NCBI GenBank assembly: GCA_003450555.1
Contig: DMFQ01000434.1
Coordinates: 1-14,798, forward strand
DNA: 14,798 nt
Direction: 5' to 3'
From: Ktedonobacter sp.
GTDB taxonomy: Bacteria > Chloroflexota > Ktedonobacteria > Ktedonobacterales > Ktedonobacteraceae
This document shows positions 1 through 8,063 of this stretch, piece after piece. Position 1 is the first letter of the stretch. Each line of letters begins with the position of its first letter. Position numbers and translations under genes: made by a program. The notes under the pieces are model-generated. The model saw only the letters and a program-made list of their open reading frames with translations. It did no database searches and was not told where the DNA came from.

Positions 1-54
1 CACAACTCCTCATTAACAAATAAGCGGCGGCTGTGGTAAAATGACGTTGGTAGA

Positions 55-84
55 TTGAACCTGTCTTCGAAAAATTCGTAACTA
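55..84 (+). promoter_or_regulatory. weak candidate promoter upstream of the aldehyde dehydrogenase gene
   Basis: TTGAAC (55-60) and TAACTA (79-84) are separated by 18 bases, which resembles a sigma-70-type -35/-10 pair about 90 bases before the start codon at 172. The match to consensus is only partial and A+T-rich leaders produce such pairs by chance. The rest of the 171-base leader shows only short imperfect inverted repeats and no upstream gene. Confidence 0.25.
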
Positions 85-171
85 TTTCGCAGTACAGGTA
101 CGAAAAACAAGTGAATGAAAGCAAATTCATGCGAAGTCACACTATTTTAGACTTTTGAAAGGGGCTATCAA

Positions 172-1668
172 ATGGGCGAGTATAAACTGCTTATCAATGG
201 TGAACTCGTCAATAGCAGTTCAGGCAAAACCGTTGACGATATTGGTCCTGCTAGTGGTCAGTCGATTGCTCAAGTTCCTGAAAGTTCAGTAGAAGATGTT
301 AACCGCGCTGTTGCTGCGGCACGCGCAGCCTTTGACGATGGGCGCTGGTCCAGCCTGCCTCATGGCGCTCGCGCTGCCACACTGGAGAAACTGGCATCAC
401 TTCTGGAAGCACATGCAGGAGAGTTGGCTGAACTGGATTCGCAGGATGCCGGGAAACCCATTAAACTGGCACGCGATAGCGACATTCCATTTGCCATTGA
501 CAACTTTCACTTCTTTGCTGGCGCTGCTCGCCACCTTGCTGGTACGGCTTCCAGCGAGTATTCTGGCGGCCATACCAGCATTATTCGTCGAGAGCCGATC
601 GGCGTTGTTGCATCGCTGGCTCCCTGGAACTATCCATTCATGATGGCTGCCTGGAAGATTGGCCCTGCTCTCGCTGCCGGTAACACCGTTGTTCTCAAGC
701 CATCAGTTGAAACTCCTCTCAGCACGCTGAAGCTCGGTGAATTGGCACTAGAGGCTGGCATCCCTGCTGGCGTACTCAATGTCATCACCAGCGGTCCTGG
801 CGTGGCACAGGCTCTTGGCAGTCATCGCGATGTCAACATGGTCTCGGTCACAGGTAGTACCGAGAGCGGTAAGCATATTATGCGTGCTGGTGCTGACTCC
901 ATCAAGCGCGTGCACCTCGAACTCGGTGGCAAAGCTCCATTTATCGTCTATGAGGATGCAGATATCGATGCTGCTACCAGCGGGGCTGTTGTAGGTGGTT
1001 ACGTCAATTGTGGCCAGGACTGTACTGCTGCCACTCGTATCTATGTGCAGGACAGCATCTATGACAAATTCATGTCGATGTTCTTGGGTAAAGTGAAGAC
1101 GCTTCGTGTTGGCAACCCGGCAGACGAGAGCACCGATATGGGTCCGTTAATTTCCGCGACTCAACGTTCCAATGTCGAAGGCTTTGTAGAGCGTGCATTG
1201 CGGGCAGGTGCGAATATTGTTCTTGGTGGCAAGCGAACTACTATCACAGGTCTCGAAAAGGGTTTCTTCTTTGAACCAACCGTCATAGCAGAGGATCGCA
1301 ATGATGCCGAGATTGTGCAGTGTGAAGTATTTGGTCCGGTCGTTGTCGTATGTCGCTTTAGCACCGAGCAAGAAGTGCTGAAGAAGGCCAATGATGTTGT
1401 CTTTGGACTGGCCTCTTCTGTGTGGACGCGCGACATTTACAAAGCCATGCGTGCCACAAATGCCCTTCAGTTTGGTACAGTGTGGGTTAACGACCACCTG
1501 CCACTCACCTCGGAAATGCCGCATGGTGGCTACAAAGAGAGCGGCATCGGCAAAGACATGTCCCTCTACTCCTTTGAAGAATATACTCAGATCAAGCACG
1601 TGATGATTGAGCTGAGCGGCGACGCTCGTAAAAGCTGGCATTACACCATTTTCGGTGACGCCGAGTAA
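172..1668 (+). CDS. patD: gamma-aminobutyraldehyde dehydrogenase (PatD-like, NAD-dependent aldehyde dehydrogenase)
   Basis: This is a full-length aldehyde dehydrogenase of 498 residues. By family knowledge, PatD oxidises 4-aminobutanal from putrescine breakdown to GABA with NAD+ in the cytoplasm. Visible landmarks are PWNYP at 151-155, the nucleotide-binding VTGSTESG at 226-233, the general base Glu250 in LELGGK, and the catalytic Cys284 in GQDCTAA with a second Cys at 280. EVFGPVV and the C-terminal SEMPHGGYKESGIGKDMSLY follow. HTSIIRREPIGVVASLAPWN and GQDCTAA resemble the remembered E. coli PatD sequence more than generic betaine aldehyde dehydrogenases. The ATG at 172 is preceded by GAAAGGGG at good spacing. 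No putrescine aminotransferase lies beside it, so the substrate is inferred; another amino-aldehyde or betaine aldehyde is possible. Class is certain, substrate fairly likely. Confidence 0.82.
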   Translation: MGEYKLLINGELVNSSSGKTVDDIGPASGQSIAQVPESSVEDVNRAVAAARAAFDDGRWSSLPHGARAATLEKLASLLEAHAGELAELDSQDAGKPIKLARDSDIPFAIDNFHFFAGAARHLAGTASSEYSGGHTSIIRREPIGVVASLAPWNYPFMMAAWKIGPALAAGNTVVLKPSVETPLSTLKLGELALEAGIPAGVLNVITSGPGVAQALGSHRDVNMVSVTGSTESGKHIMRAGADSIKRVHLELGGKAPFIVYEDADIDAATSGAVVGGYVNCGQDCTAATRIYVQDSIYDKFMSMFLGKVKTLRVGNPADESTDMGPLISATQRSNVEGFVERALRAGANIVLGGKRTTITGLEKGFFFEPTVIAEDRNDAEIVQCEVFGPVVVVCRFSTEQEVLKKANDVVFGLASSVWTRDIYKAMRATNALQFGTVWVNDHLPLTSEMPHGGYKESGIGKDMSLYSFEEYTQIKHVMIELSGDARKSWHYTIFGDAE

Positions 1669-1694
1669 TCCCTTTTTCAGCAACGCGCGGACAA

Positions 1695-1743
1695 GCAAGA
1701 GAGCAAGCCTGCACTACACTAAAGGGCGGACTTGCTCTCTCGC
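1695..1743 (+). terminator. possible transcript-end hairpin after the aldehyde dehydrogenase gene
   Basis: Bases 1695-1707 pair with 1731-1743 at 12 of 13 positions around a 23-base loop, starting 27 bases after the stop codon. No run of T follows, so an intrinsic terminator is uncertain. The second arm overlaps another hairpin (1742-1749 with 1759-1766), so alternative folds exist. The rest of the 290-base spacer (1669-1958) holds more short hairpins to about 1820 and no gene I would trust. Confidence 0.35.
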
Positions 1744-1958
1744 TCTCTTGAACCTAAAAAGAGAGCCTTCATATCTGTAAACCAGGTGAAGGCCCACCTA
1801 GAAAGGCACCCACCGCCTTCCTCTGTTATGTATTACGTGATGTGGTTACACCAATTTGAGGGCATCATTATCAATGAGAAATATGCAATGATGAAAAAGG
1901 AAGAGAATTGCAACTATGGATGTTGTTTTGAATTGCTCAATAAACTTGGCAGAAGCTC

Positions 1959-2723
1959 ATGCTCTCTGATATCATCACTATCCCTCCTGGCTCCCTCATC
2001 TCTCTTGTAGGGGCAGGTGGGAAGACAACCACGATGTATACACTTGCCTCTGAACTGGCGGCGCAAGGCAAGCGTGTCGTCACGACTACCACCACCAACA
2101 TATATTTTCCCAAACGAGGGGAAACCGATACCTTAATCGTCTCCACGGAAACTCCTACACTCCTCAAAATGGTGAGTTCAGCCTGGAAGCAGCATCACCG
2201 CGTTACTGTCGCTGGAAGAGCCATCGGAGCGGGAAAAATAGCTGGCCTCAAACCCGACCAACCCTACGAATTGCTTATCAAAGGTGGCGCCGATGTCGTC
2301 ATCGTAGAAGCCGATGGCGCCCGTCACAGTATGATTAAAGCGCCAGCCGAGCACGAGCCGCTTGTTCCACCTCAGACTACCATTGCTTTATTGCTAATAA
2401 GTGTCGAAGCATTGAATCAACCACTGAGCGCGGAGATAGCCCACCGACCGGAGCGTATCGCTGCTGTGCTGGGCATAAACCAGGGAGATATACTAACTCC
2501 ACATGATGTTGCCAGGTTGATGATCAGTGATCAAGGAGCGATGAAGCATATTCCTGAAGCTGCAAGTGTCTATCTGTTGCTAACACATATTCTTGCAGAG
2601 CAAAAAGAGCTGATACATGAAGTAGTCGAACAGGTGCTACGTTCAGGTAGAGTGAAACGAGTCTTGTGCTCGTCACGACCCGGTGAGTGGTCTCCTGCAA
2701 ATGTGCATGATAACTCGGCATAG
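1959..2723 (+). CDS. yqeC: YqeC-family P-loop protein (putative selenium/molybdenum hydroxylase accessory protein)
   Basis: This 254-residue protein matches the YqeC family, which is associated by genome context with maturation of selenium-dependent molybdenum hydroxylases; its biochemical activity is not established. It has a Walker A-like loop GAGGKTT at 18-24, the strand VTTTTTNIYFP at 41-51 (family form VTTTTH), and VIVEADGARHSMIKAPAEHE, matching the family pattern EADG...KAPAEHEP. The central and C-terminal parts (HRPERIAAVLG, then a hydrophobic helix) are weaker but of normal length. The ATG at 1959 has only a weak AGAAG site, so the start is less certain. No molybdenum hydroxylase, selD or nucleotidyltransferase partner is in the window. 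The next gene follows after 111 bases on the same strand with its own candidate promoter. Confidence 0.8.
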   Translation: MLSDIITIPPGSLISLVGAGGKTTTMYTLASELAAQGKRVVTTTTTNIYFPKRGETDTLIVSTETPTLLKMVSSAWKQHHRVTVAGRAIGAGKIAGLKPDQPYELLIKGGADVVIVEADGARHSMIKAPAEHEPLVPPQTTIALLLISVEALNQPLSAEIAHRPERIAAVLGINQGDILTPHDVARLMISDQGAMKHIPEAASVYLLLTHILAEQKELIHEVVEQVLRSGRVKRVLCSSRPGEWSPANVHDNSA

Positions 2724-2737
2724 ATAGCTAGACCAAT

Positions 2738-2765
2738 TTGCATCTTTCTGGTAGAGTCTTACTAT
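2738..2765 (+). promoter_or_regulatory. candidate promoter for the FtsX-type permease
   Basis: TTGCAT (2738-2743) and TACTAT (2760-2765) lie 16 bases apart, about 70 bases before the permease start. They fall in the spacer just after the yqeC stop, so the permease may have its own transcript. This is a consensus-like match by eye only. Confidence 0.35.
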
Positions 2766-2834
2766 AAAAGCAATTGGATGCTTTGCAAAACGCAATACAA
2801 ATGCCCGCTTATTCTATAGAAGGATTCCCAATCG

Positions 2835-5678
2835 ATGAGACTTGCTCTCTACTGGTCATACTCTACCCGATCACTTGTACGCGGTGGACAGCGCACCATC
2901 CTCGCTATCTTCTGTGTCGCTGTTGGTGTGATGGCGATCGTGGCGCTACAACTCGTCAGCCTCAGCGTCAATCAAGCGCTCATTGGCAATATTGTTGAGG
3001 CCAATGGCGGTGATATTCGCCTCAATGCAGACATAACGCCCCTGCGCCAGCGTGATTTGACTGTTCTTGATCAACTCAAGCAGCGTGGCCGTATCACAGA
3101 TTATGCAACTACCTACGATGCTGGTGGAAGTATCACCCTTCCATCGGGAGATGAAGAAACCTTCAGCTTCATCGCTGCCTCTAAGAACTTTCCCCTCATC
3201 GGCCAGGCAAACTTCATCGCGCCATCCCAGAACTTGACCATCCAAGGTATCGTCAATGATAATAATGTTGCCATGAGTTCACTTGTTTTCCAGCATCTTG
3301 GCGCTCACATCGGTAGTACCTATCGCGTCAAAACACTTGATGGACGCCTTGTGCCTATCACGGTCGCGGCAGAATTTCAGGAGGGTGGGGCCTTCCTCGG
3401 CCCGCAGGTGATCATCTCACAAGCCTCCTTAAAAGCTATACCTGGCCCGAATGGTACGCTTTTGCCTGCCCAATACGGAACAGTCTACATGACTGTACCT
3501 GCCGCTAATCTCAATTCAGTCAAAACAGCAGTGGGGCAGGCTCTGCCATCCGTACGTGTCATTACCGCGAAGGACTTGCTCGCCCGGCGCCAAAGTCAAG
3601 TCAACCAGATCGAACTCTTTTTACGCATTGTTGGTTTGCTGGCTCTCTTCATCGGCGGTATAGGTATTATCAATACGATGCAAGTCCTGTTGCAGCGCCG
3701 CCAGGTTGAAATTGCCATGCTCAAAACTACGGGCTATCGGCAGGTCGATCTCTATACACTATTTGGGCTAGAGGCGCTTTTACTCGGTATCATCGGCGGC
3801 ATTATCGGTACGTCTGCGGGCGTGGGTGCAAGTTATCTCGTCCGCACGGTCGTTGAAAACGCCTTCTTCCTGCACCTTTCCGTCGTGCTGGATCCTTTGA
3901 CAATCGTATCAGGTCTGCTTATCGGGCTATCAACCGCTCTCATCTTCGGTTTGCTTCCAATCGTACAGGCTAGCCAGATACGCCCGCTAGCGGTATTGCG
4001 TGAGATCAGCGAAGGAACGAAAGCTTCCTCGCGCTTGACGACCTTTGGCTTGCTTGTCTTACTCTCGCTACTCTTTGTTATTCTCGCCTCGTCCATCCTT
4101 GGAGACTTGCTCACGGCAGCCGTGGCCGTTTATGGAGGCGCAGGCGTAGTTTTCTCCCTTGCCCTCGGATTTGGCTTACTTGTACTGGCAATCTCAAATT
4201 TGCCAGTCTACGAGCGTCCTCGACCGCGCATCCTGCTATGGATTCTGCTCGCACTTGGCATCGTCCTCCTATCAGCGCTGTTGTTTGCAGGTCTTACATT
4301 CCTGGGAGTGTTCGCCAATAACGTTGCCACAAGCCATGGCTACAGTGTTATTGGTACCTACATACTCGTCGTCCTGGGAGGATTGGGCATAATCTTGCTA
4401 GGTGGTTCGCTGGTGTACCTCTTAGCTACTATAGTCAACGGCTTCATCATGTTTACCCCGCGTTCATGGAAGACCGCTGTCATGTTTGCATATCGCAACA
4501 TGGGGAGACAAAGAATACGCACAACTACCACCCTGACAGCCCTTTTTGTAGGGGTATTCGCGATAGGTCTCATATTGGTTTTGGGCCAGGGGATCAAGGA
4601 CACCATCAATAATACATTGAGTACGCTCTTTACTCGCAATGTGTTCGTCATTGTTTCACCGGCCCAGAAACAGTCAGTTATAGACCAATTACCGTACTTG
4701 AAAGGTATTGATGCCAGTAAGACGCAGATCAATCCAGTAGTACCGCAGATGTATCCTTTACTTGTAGCCGGAAAAGATATCAATGCCATGCTGAAAAGTA
4801 TCCGTAGCACAAATAAAATCGACAAAGAGGATATTCTCAATGACATAAGCAATCTGCAAGGCTTCAGATTAAACGCGGGCAAAAGTAATCTGCCTACTAT
4901 CGTACTTAAAAATGGACGAAATCTTCGGGCTTCAGACTCCGGCACGAACCACGTCGTTTTGAGCTCTCAACTTGAAAACGCTCCGGTTCATCTGCATGTT
5001 GGAGATAGCATCATCGTGCAGAGTGTAGATGGAAATGTCACAAAAGTCCTCAATGTTGTTGGTTTCTATGACGCTGATTCGCAAACGGGCAACCCAAACT
5101 TTGCTAGCGTATTGGCTGATGCCACTATCACAGAGCAGCTCGGCGGCTCTCTTACTTTAGAAGTCTTCTCGTTGAAAGTGGATCCTGAACAGTTGCCCTC
5201 GTTCAAACAGCACCTGAACAAAACTGTCCCTACAGCTGTCATTTTCAGTGTGATCGATATTGATTCACTTATCAACCAGGTGCTCAACAATCTTATTATC
5301 ATGCTGACAACGGTTGCCTCTCTCGCGATGGTTGCAGGTCTGATTATTATTGCTAATGCGGTGGCTCTGGCAATGCTGGAGAGAAGACGAGAAATAGGAA
5401 TTTTGAAATCTGTTGGCCATACCAGTGGCTCGATACTCGCAACCGTCCTCATCGAAAATGGCCTGGTAGGTATACTTGGTTCACTGGTTGCAATGCTGCT
5501 AGTGGTTGGGGCAATAACTGCCTTGAGTTCATTTGTGTTTCATATAGCCATAGGATATGGTCCTGGTCTTGTTGGTTTGATTATAGGCTCAACTGCCCTC
5601 ATTACCATGTTAGTAGCTGCCGTGGTCGCATGGGGAGCTGTGCGTGTACGACCTTTAGATGTTTTACGGTACGAGTGA
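2835..5678 (+). CDS. ABC transporter permease with two FtsX/MacB-type modules
   Basis: This 947-residue membrane protein has the duplicated layout of FtsX/MacB/LolE-type permeases, which use ATP hydrolysis by a separate subunit to move or release lipids, lipoproteins or peptides outside the membrane. A first transmembrane helix (about 20-45) is followed by an extracytoplasmic domain to about 255, then three helices (about 260-380) ending in QIRPLAVLREI. Four more hydrophobic segments (about 400-540) link to the second module: a helix near 565-585, an extracytoplasmic domain to about 815, and three helices ending in VRPLDVLRYE at the C terminus. Both modules end in the family-typical RPLxVLR motif. 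AGAAGGA (2818-2824) lies 10 bases before the ATG. No ABC ATPase gene is adjacent, so its partner must be encoded elsewhere and the cargo cannot be named. Confidence 0.88.
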   Translation: MRLALYWSYSTRSLVRGGQRTILAIFCVAVGVMAIVALQLVSLSVNQALIGNIVEANGGDIRLNADITPLRQRDLTVLDQLKQRGRITDYATTYDAGGSITLPSGDEETFSFIAASKNFPLIGQANFIAPSQNLTIQGIVNDNNVAMSSLVFQHLGAHIGSTYRVKTLDGRLVPITVAAEFQEGGAFLGPQVIISQASLKAIPGPNGTLLPAQYGTVYMTVPAANLNSVKTAVGQALPSVRVITAKDLLARRQSQVNQIELFLRIVGLLALFIGGIGIINTMQVLLQRRQVEIAMLKTTGYRQVDLYTLFGLEALLLGIIGGIIGTSAGVGASYLVRTVVENAFFLHLSVVLDPLTIVSGLLIGLSTALIFGLLPIVQASQIRPLAVLREISEGTKASSRLTTFGLLVLLSLLFVILASSILGDLLTAAVAVYGGAGVVFSLALGFGLLVLAISNLPVYERPRPRILLWILLALGIVLLSALLFAGLTFLGVFANNVATSHGYSVIGTYILVVLGGLGIILLGGSLVYLLATIVNGFIMFTPRSWKTAVMFAYRNMGRQRIRTTTTLTALFVGVFAIGLILVLGQGIKDTINNTLSTLFTRNVFVIVSPAQKQSVIDQLPYLKGIDASKTQINPVVPQMYPLLVAGKDINAMLKSIRSTNKIDKEDILNDISNLQGFRLNAGKSNLPTIVLKNGRNLRASDSGTNHVVLSSQLENAPVHLHVGDSIIVQSVDGNVTKVLNVVGFYDADSQTGNPNFASVLADATITEQLGGSLTLEVFSLKVDPEQLPSFKQHLNKTVPTAVIFSVIDIDSLINQVLNNLIIMLTTVASLAMVAGLIIIANAVALAMLERRREIGILKSVGHTSGSILATVLIENGLVGILGSLVAMLLVVGAITALSSFVFHIAIGYGPGLVGLIIGSTALITMLVAAVVAWGAVRVRPLDVLRYE

Positions 5679-5694
5679 GCTAGTATGTGTAGTT

Positions 5695-5748
5695 CTCAGA
5701 GCAAAAGAATAGTGCCATGCTAAGCTGGCACTATTCTTTTGCTCTGAG
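5695..5748. terminator. perfect 23-bp hairpin, probable bidirectional terminator
   Basis: Bases 5695-5717 are perfectly complementary to 5726-5748 around an 8-base loop. The hairpin sits 17 bases after the permease stop (5678) and 26 bases before the end of the convergent decarboxylase-like gene (5774), which is where a shared terminator is expected. The T-rich stretch lies within the stem and not after it, so it is not a textbook intrinsic terminator. Confidence 0.7.
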
Positions 5749-5773
5749 GTAACTTACTTGAGATAAACCTGCC

Positions 5774-6739
5774 TTATTTCAATTCATCCACCAGATGCCG
5801 GGCCATAGAAAGCCACTCTTCATCTGTATCATCAGGAACTGAACAGCCGTTGGCCAGGATCAGCCTCCGCCCTTTCGTCTGGCTGATTGCTGACATAATT
5901 TCATTGTCAAGTTCAGCCTGGCTGCCATGGGTAAGTGGTCCCCGCTCCCATAATCCGCCCATCAGGCACTTATCGGTCAATGTCAGCGCTTCGCTCAGGC
6001 TTGGCCCTGTGAGACGATCACTCCAACTCATCACCGACACAGGATAGTCAGTGAAGTCCTCAAAATAGATTTGATCCCCTTCCTGGGCTGGATCAGCGTG
6101 TACATGGACGATGTTGAGCCAGCCGTTTTTTGCACCTGCCAACGCTTCCAGGTCATAGGGACGGCCAATGTTCCGGTACTCCTCTCGTGTAAAATCTGTA
6201 TTGGTCGCACCCATGCAGGAGAAGAATATACCGCTTGCGCCTGCCTCAATAGCAGCTTCCATTAAGCGTCGGAGGTTTGATGCAATGGTTCCTAATCCCT
6301 CTGCGAAGGGTTCAGGGTTTTTTCTTGCCTCTTCAAGCGCTTTTTGTTTACCCATGAAGCGTATTGCAAGTGTCAGCGGACTAAAAAGTGTCAAAATAAG
6401 AGGGTAGTCATTCCCTAGCTGCGAACGTAGAGTACGGATACACGTCAGTTGTTCCTGAAACATAGGAGTATCTAAGTCAAGACGAGGGAGAAAACGAAGC
6501 TGGTCTGACACTATAATCTGGTCCTGTGGCGCAGGATATGGTAAATCTGGCATTATCTTAACTATATCCAACTGAAATGTATCAACAAAGAAATCTTTTG
6601 TCTGTCTTGCCAAACGTTCTCCCGAGCCTTCTGGTTTGAAGTGATGCCAGAAACAAAATGGCACGCGATCCACTTGTTCCCCCGCGATTGCGGCATGAAC
6701 ACGTTCATTGGCGGTCATAGGTTTAGGTGATGTCGTCAT
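5774..6739 (-). CDS. uroporphyrinogen decarboxylase (URO-D) superfamily protein, probably not HemE
   Basis: This 321-residue cytoplasmic protein opens with the superfamily pattern TANERVHAAIAGEQVDRVPF at 9-28 and has the barrel-like spacing of URO-D/corrinoid methyltransferase proteins. The porphyrin-binding MRQAGR motif of true HemE is absent; FCFWHHFKPEGSG occupies that place. HVH (His212, His214) and a C-terminal GCSVP (Cys299) recall the Zn-binding His/Cys positions of MtaA/MtbA-type methyltransferases, but this comparison is from memory and the ligands differ (HxH, not HxC). It stands alone with no corrinoid protein or heme gene beside it, so the substrate is unknown. AAAGAGGA lies about 7 bases before the ATG, which fixes the start. 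It ends convergently with the permease and starts divergently from the cysteine desulfurase. Confidence 0.8.
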   Translation of the reverse strand: MTTSPKPMTANERVHAAIAGEQVDRVPFCFWHHFKPEGSGERLARQTKDFFVDTFQLDIVKIMPDLPYPAPQDQIIVSDQLRFLPRLDLDTPMFQEQLTCIRTLRSQLGNDYPLILTLFSPLTLAIRFMGKQKALEEARKNPEPFAEGLGTIASNLRRLMEAAIEAGASGIFFSCMGATNTDFTREEYRNIGRPYDLEALAGAKNGWLNIVHVHADPAQEGDQIYFEDFTDYPVSVMSWSDRLTGPSLSEALTLTDKCLMGGLWERGPLTHGSQAELDNEIMSAISQTKGRRLILANGCSVPDDTDEEWLSMARHLVDELK

Positions 6740-6786
6740 TGTTTTTCCTCTTTCTCAATGTTTCCTCTTAAAGGATGGATACACAC

Positions 6787-6810
6787 AGTATACGGCATTT
6801 TACGGCATTT
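6787..6810 (-). promoter_or_regulatory. candidate promoter of the URO-D-like gene with a 10-bp tandem repeat upstream of its -10
   Basis: On the minus strand a good -10 hexamer, TATACT, occupies 6792-6787, about 48 bases before the start codon. Directly upstream are two exact copies of a 10-mer (plus strand TACGGCATTT at 6791-6800 and 6801-6810). No -35 consensus lies at the usual distance. A repeat with a period of about one helical turn in this place suggests a binding site for a regulator, perhaps an activator; this is inference. Confidence 0.4.
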
Positions 6811-6814
6811 GGCC

Positions 6815-6843
6815 TTCAATAATGTAGTAACGTATGATACAAT
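6815..6843 (+). promoter_or_regulatory. weak candidate promoter for the cysteine desulfurase
   Basis: TTCAAT (6815-6820) and TACAAT (6838-6843) are 17 bases apart, about 70 bases before the preferred start at 6912. An overlapping alternative uses TATGAT (6833-6838) with TTGGCC (6809-6814), 18 bases apart. Either would place the desulfurase promoter next to the tandem repeat that precedes the divergent gene. Confidence 0.3.
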
Positions 6844-6911
6844 AAATGGATGATACATAAGTTTCAACAATCATAGCATAACGCAATTCATTGCTTCCAA
6901 AGGGATCTTAT

Positions 6912-8063
6912 ATGCCAGATCGCACCATATATCTTGATCACGCTGCAACCACTGCTTTAGATGCGCGAGTGCTAGATGCAATGTTACCTTATCTCACGAC
7001 AGAATATGGCAATGCCAGCAGTATCTACACCTTAGGGCGTCATGCCATGCAAGCCATCGATGGCGCTCGCGAAGAAGTAGCCGATATACTCGGTTGTCGC
7101 CCAACAGAAATTTCTTTTTCAGGGTGTGGCTCTGAAAGCGATAATCTCGCCATCAAAGGTATCGCCTTCTCCTCTCAGAAAAAAGGCAATCATATTGTTA
7201 CTACACAAATAGAGCATCATGCTGTATTGCACACCTGTCAGTATCTGGAGCGTTTTGGCTTCAAAACGACCTATGTACCCGTTGACACGTATGCACAGGT
7301 AGATCCGGATGATGTGGGCCGCGCAATCACCGATCAGACAATTCTCGTCTCTGTCATGTATGCCAACAATGAAGTTGGTACTGTTGAACCTGTCGCGGAG
7401 ATTGGCCGCATCTGTCGTGCCAGGAAGATACCTTTCCATGTTGATGCGGTGCAAGCAGGTGGCTCTCTGCCATTGGACGTTGCAGCTCTCAACGCTGATC
7501 TGCTGACACTTTCATCTCATAAATTTTATGGACCCAAAGGTGTAGGAATCCTCTATGCGCGTCAGGGTATGCGCCTGTTGCCACAGCTCCAGGGCGGTTC
7601 GCAGGAACGTGGACGTCGCGCTGGCACCGAAAATGTCGCGGGGATAGTGGGCGCAGCTACAGCACTACGCCTGGCTTACGAGGAACTACCTCGGGTACAG
7701 CCTCGCATTATTGCTTTGCGGGACCGTCTCATAAACGGTTTATTGACCATCCCTGGTAGCCAACTTACCGGCCATCCTACGCGTCGTTTGTCAAATAATG
7801 CTAGCTTCTGCTTTGAGGGCGTTGAAGGGGAATCGATCCTTCTCAATCTGGACCTGCTAGGGGTCGCAGCCTCCACTGGTTCTGCCTGTACCTCCGGTTC
7901 GGTTGATCCGTCGCATGTGCTCATTGCGATGGGACTACCTGTAGAAGTAGCGCATGGCAGTCTAAGGCTGACGCTTGGTAAGAACAATACCGATGCTGAT
8001 GTAGAGGTCATCCTCTCTTCAGTACCTGGCATCGTCGAAAAGCTACGAGGTTTGCATGCGTGA
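6912..8063 (+). CDS. cysteine desulfurase, NifS/IscS class
   Basis: This PLP enzyme removes sulfur from L-cysteine, giving alanine and a persulfide used for Fe-S clusters or tRNA thiolation. From the ATG at 6912 it has 383 residues. It shows the N-terminal YLDHAATT, His102 in EHHAVLHTC, the PLP-contacting HVDAVQA (Asp178, Gln181), the Schiff-base lysine Lys204 in SSHKFYGPKG, RRAGTENV at 235-242, and the catalytic Cys326 in GSACTSGS, with a loop like that of IscS/NifS. GCGSESDN stands where the family usually has GATESDN. I prefer 6912 over an in-frame TTG at 6891 because AAAGGG (6899-6904) lies 7 bases before the ATG. No mnmA, iscU or other Fe-S gene is adjacent, so iscS versus nifS cannot be decided. 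Its 3' end overlaps the convergent nucleoside hydrolase by 21 bases. Confidence 0.93.
   Translation: MPDRTIYLDHAATTALDARVLDAMLPYLTTEYGNASSIYTLGRHAMQAIDGAREEVADILGCRPTEISFSGCGSESDNLAIKGIAFSSQKKGNHIVTTQIEHHAVLHTCQYLERFGFKTTYVPVDTYAQVDPDDVGRAITDQTILVSVMYANNEVGTVEPVAEIGRICRARKIPFHVDAVQAGGSLPLDVAALNADLLTLSSHKFYGPKGVGILYARQGMRLLPQLQGGSQERGRRAGTENVAGIVGAATALRLAYEELPRVQPRIIALRDRLINGLLTIPGSQLTGHPTRRLSNNASFCFEGVEGESILLNLDLLGVAASTGSACTSGSVDPSHVLIAMGLPVEVAHGSLRLTLGKNNTDADVEVILSSVPGIVEKLRGLHA

Noticed and set aside
1147..1698. Long minus-strand frame (183 codons) opposite the dehydrogenase
   Set aside because: It is antisense to a clearly conserved coding region and its translation shows no family motif.
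1732..2010. A 92-codon open frame between the dehydrogenase and yqeC
   Set aside because: It runs through the hairpin-rich spacer into yqeC in another frame, has no ribosome site, and its translation resembles no protein family.
6891..6911. TTG start for the cysteine desulfurase
   Set aside because: AAAGGG lies inside this extension and is correctly spaced for the ATG at 6912; the family N terminus (YLDHAATT) follows that ATG directly.
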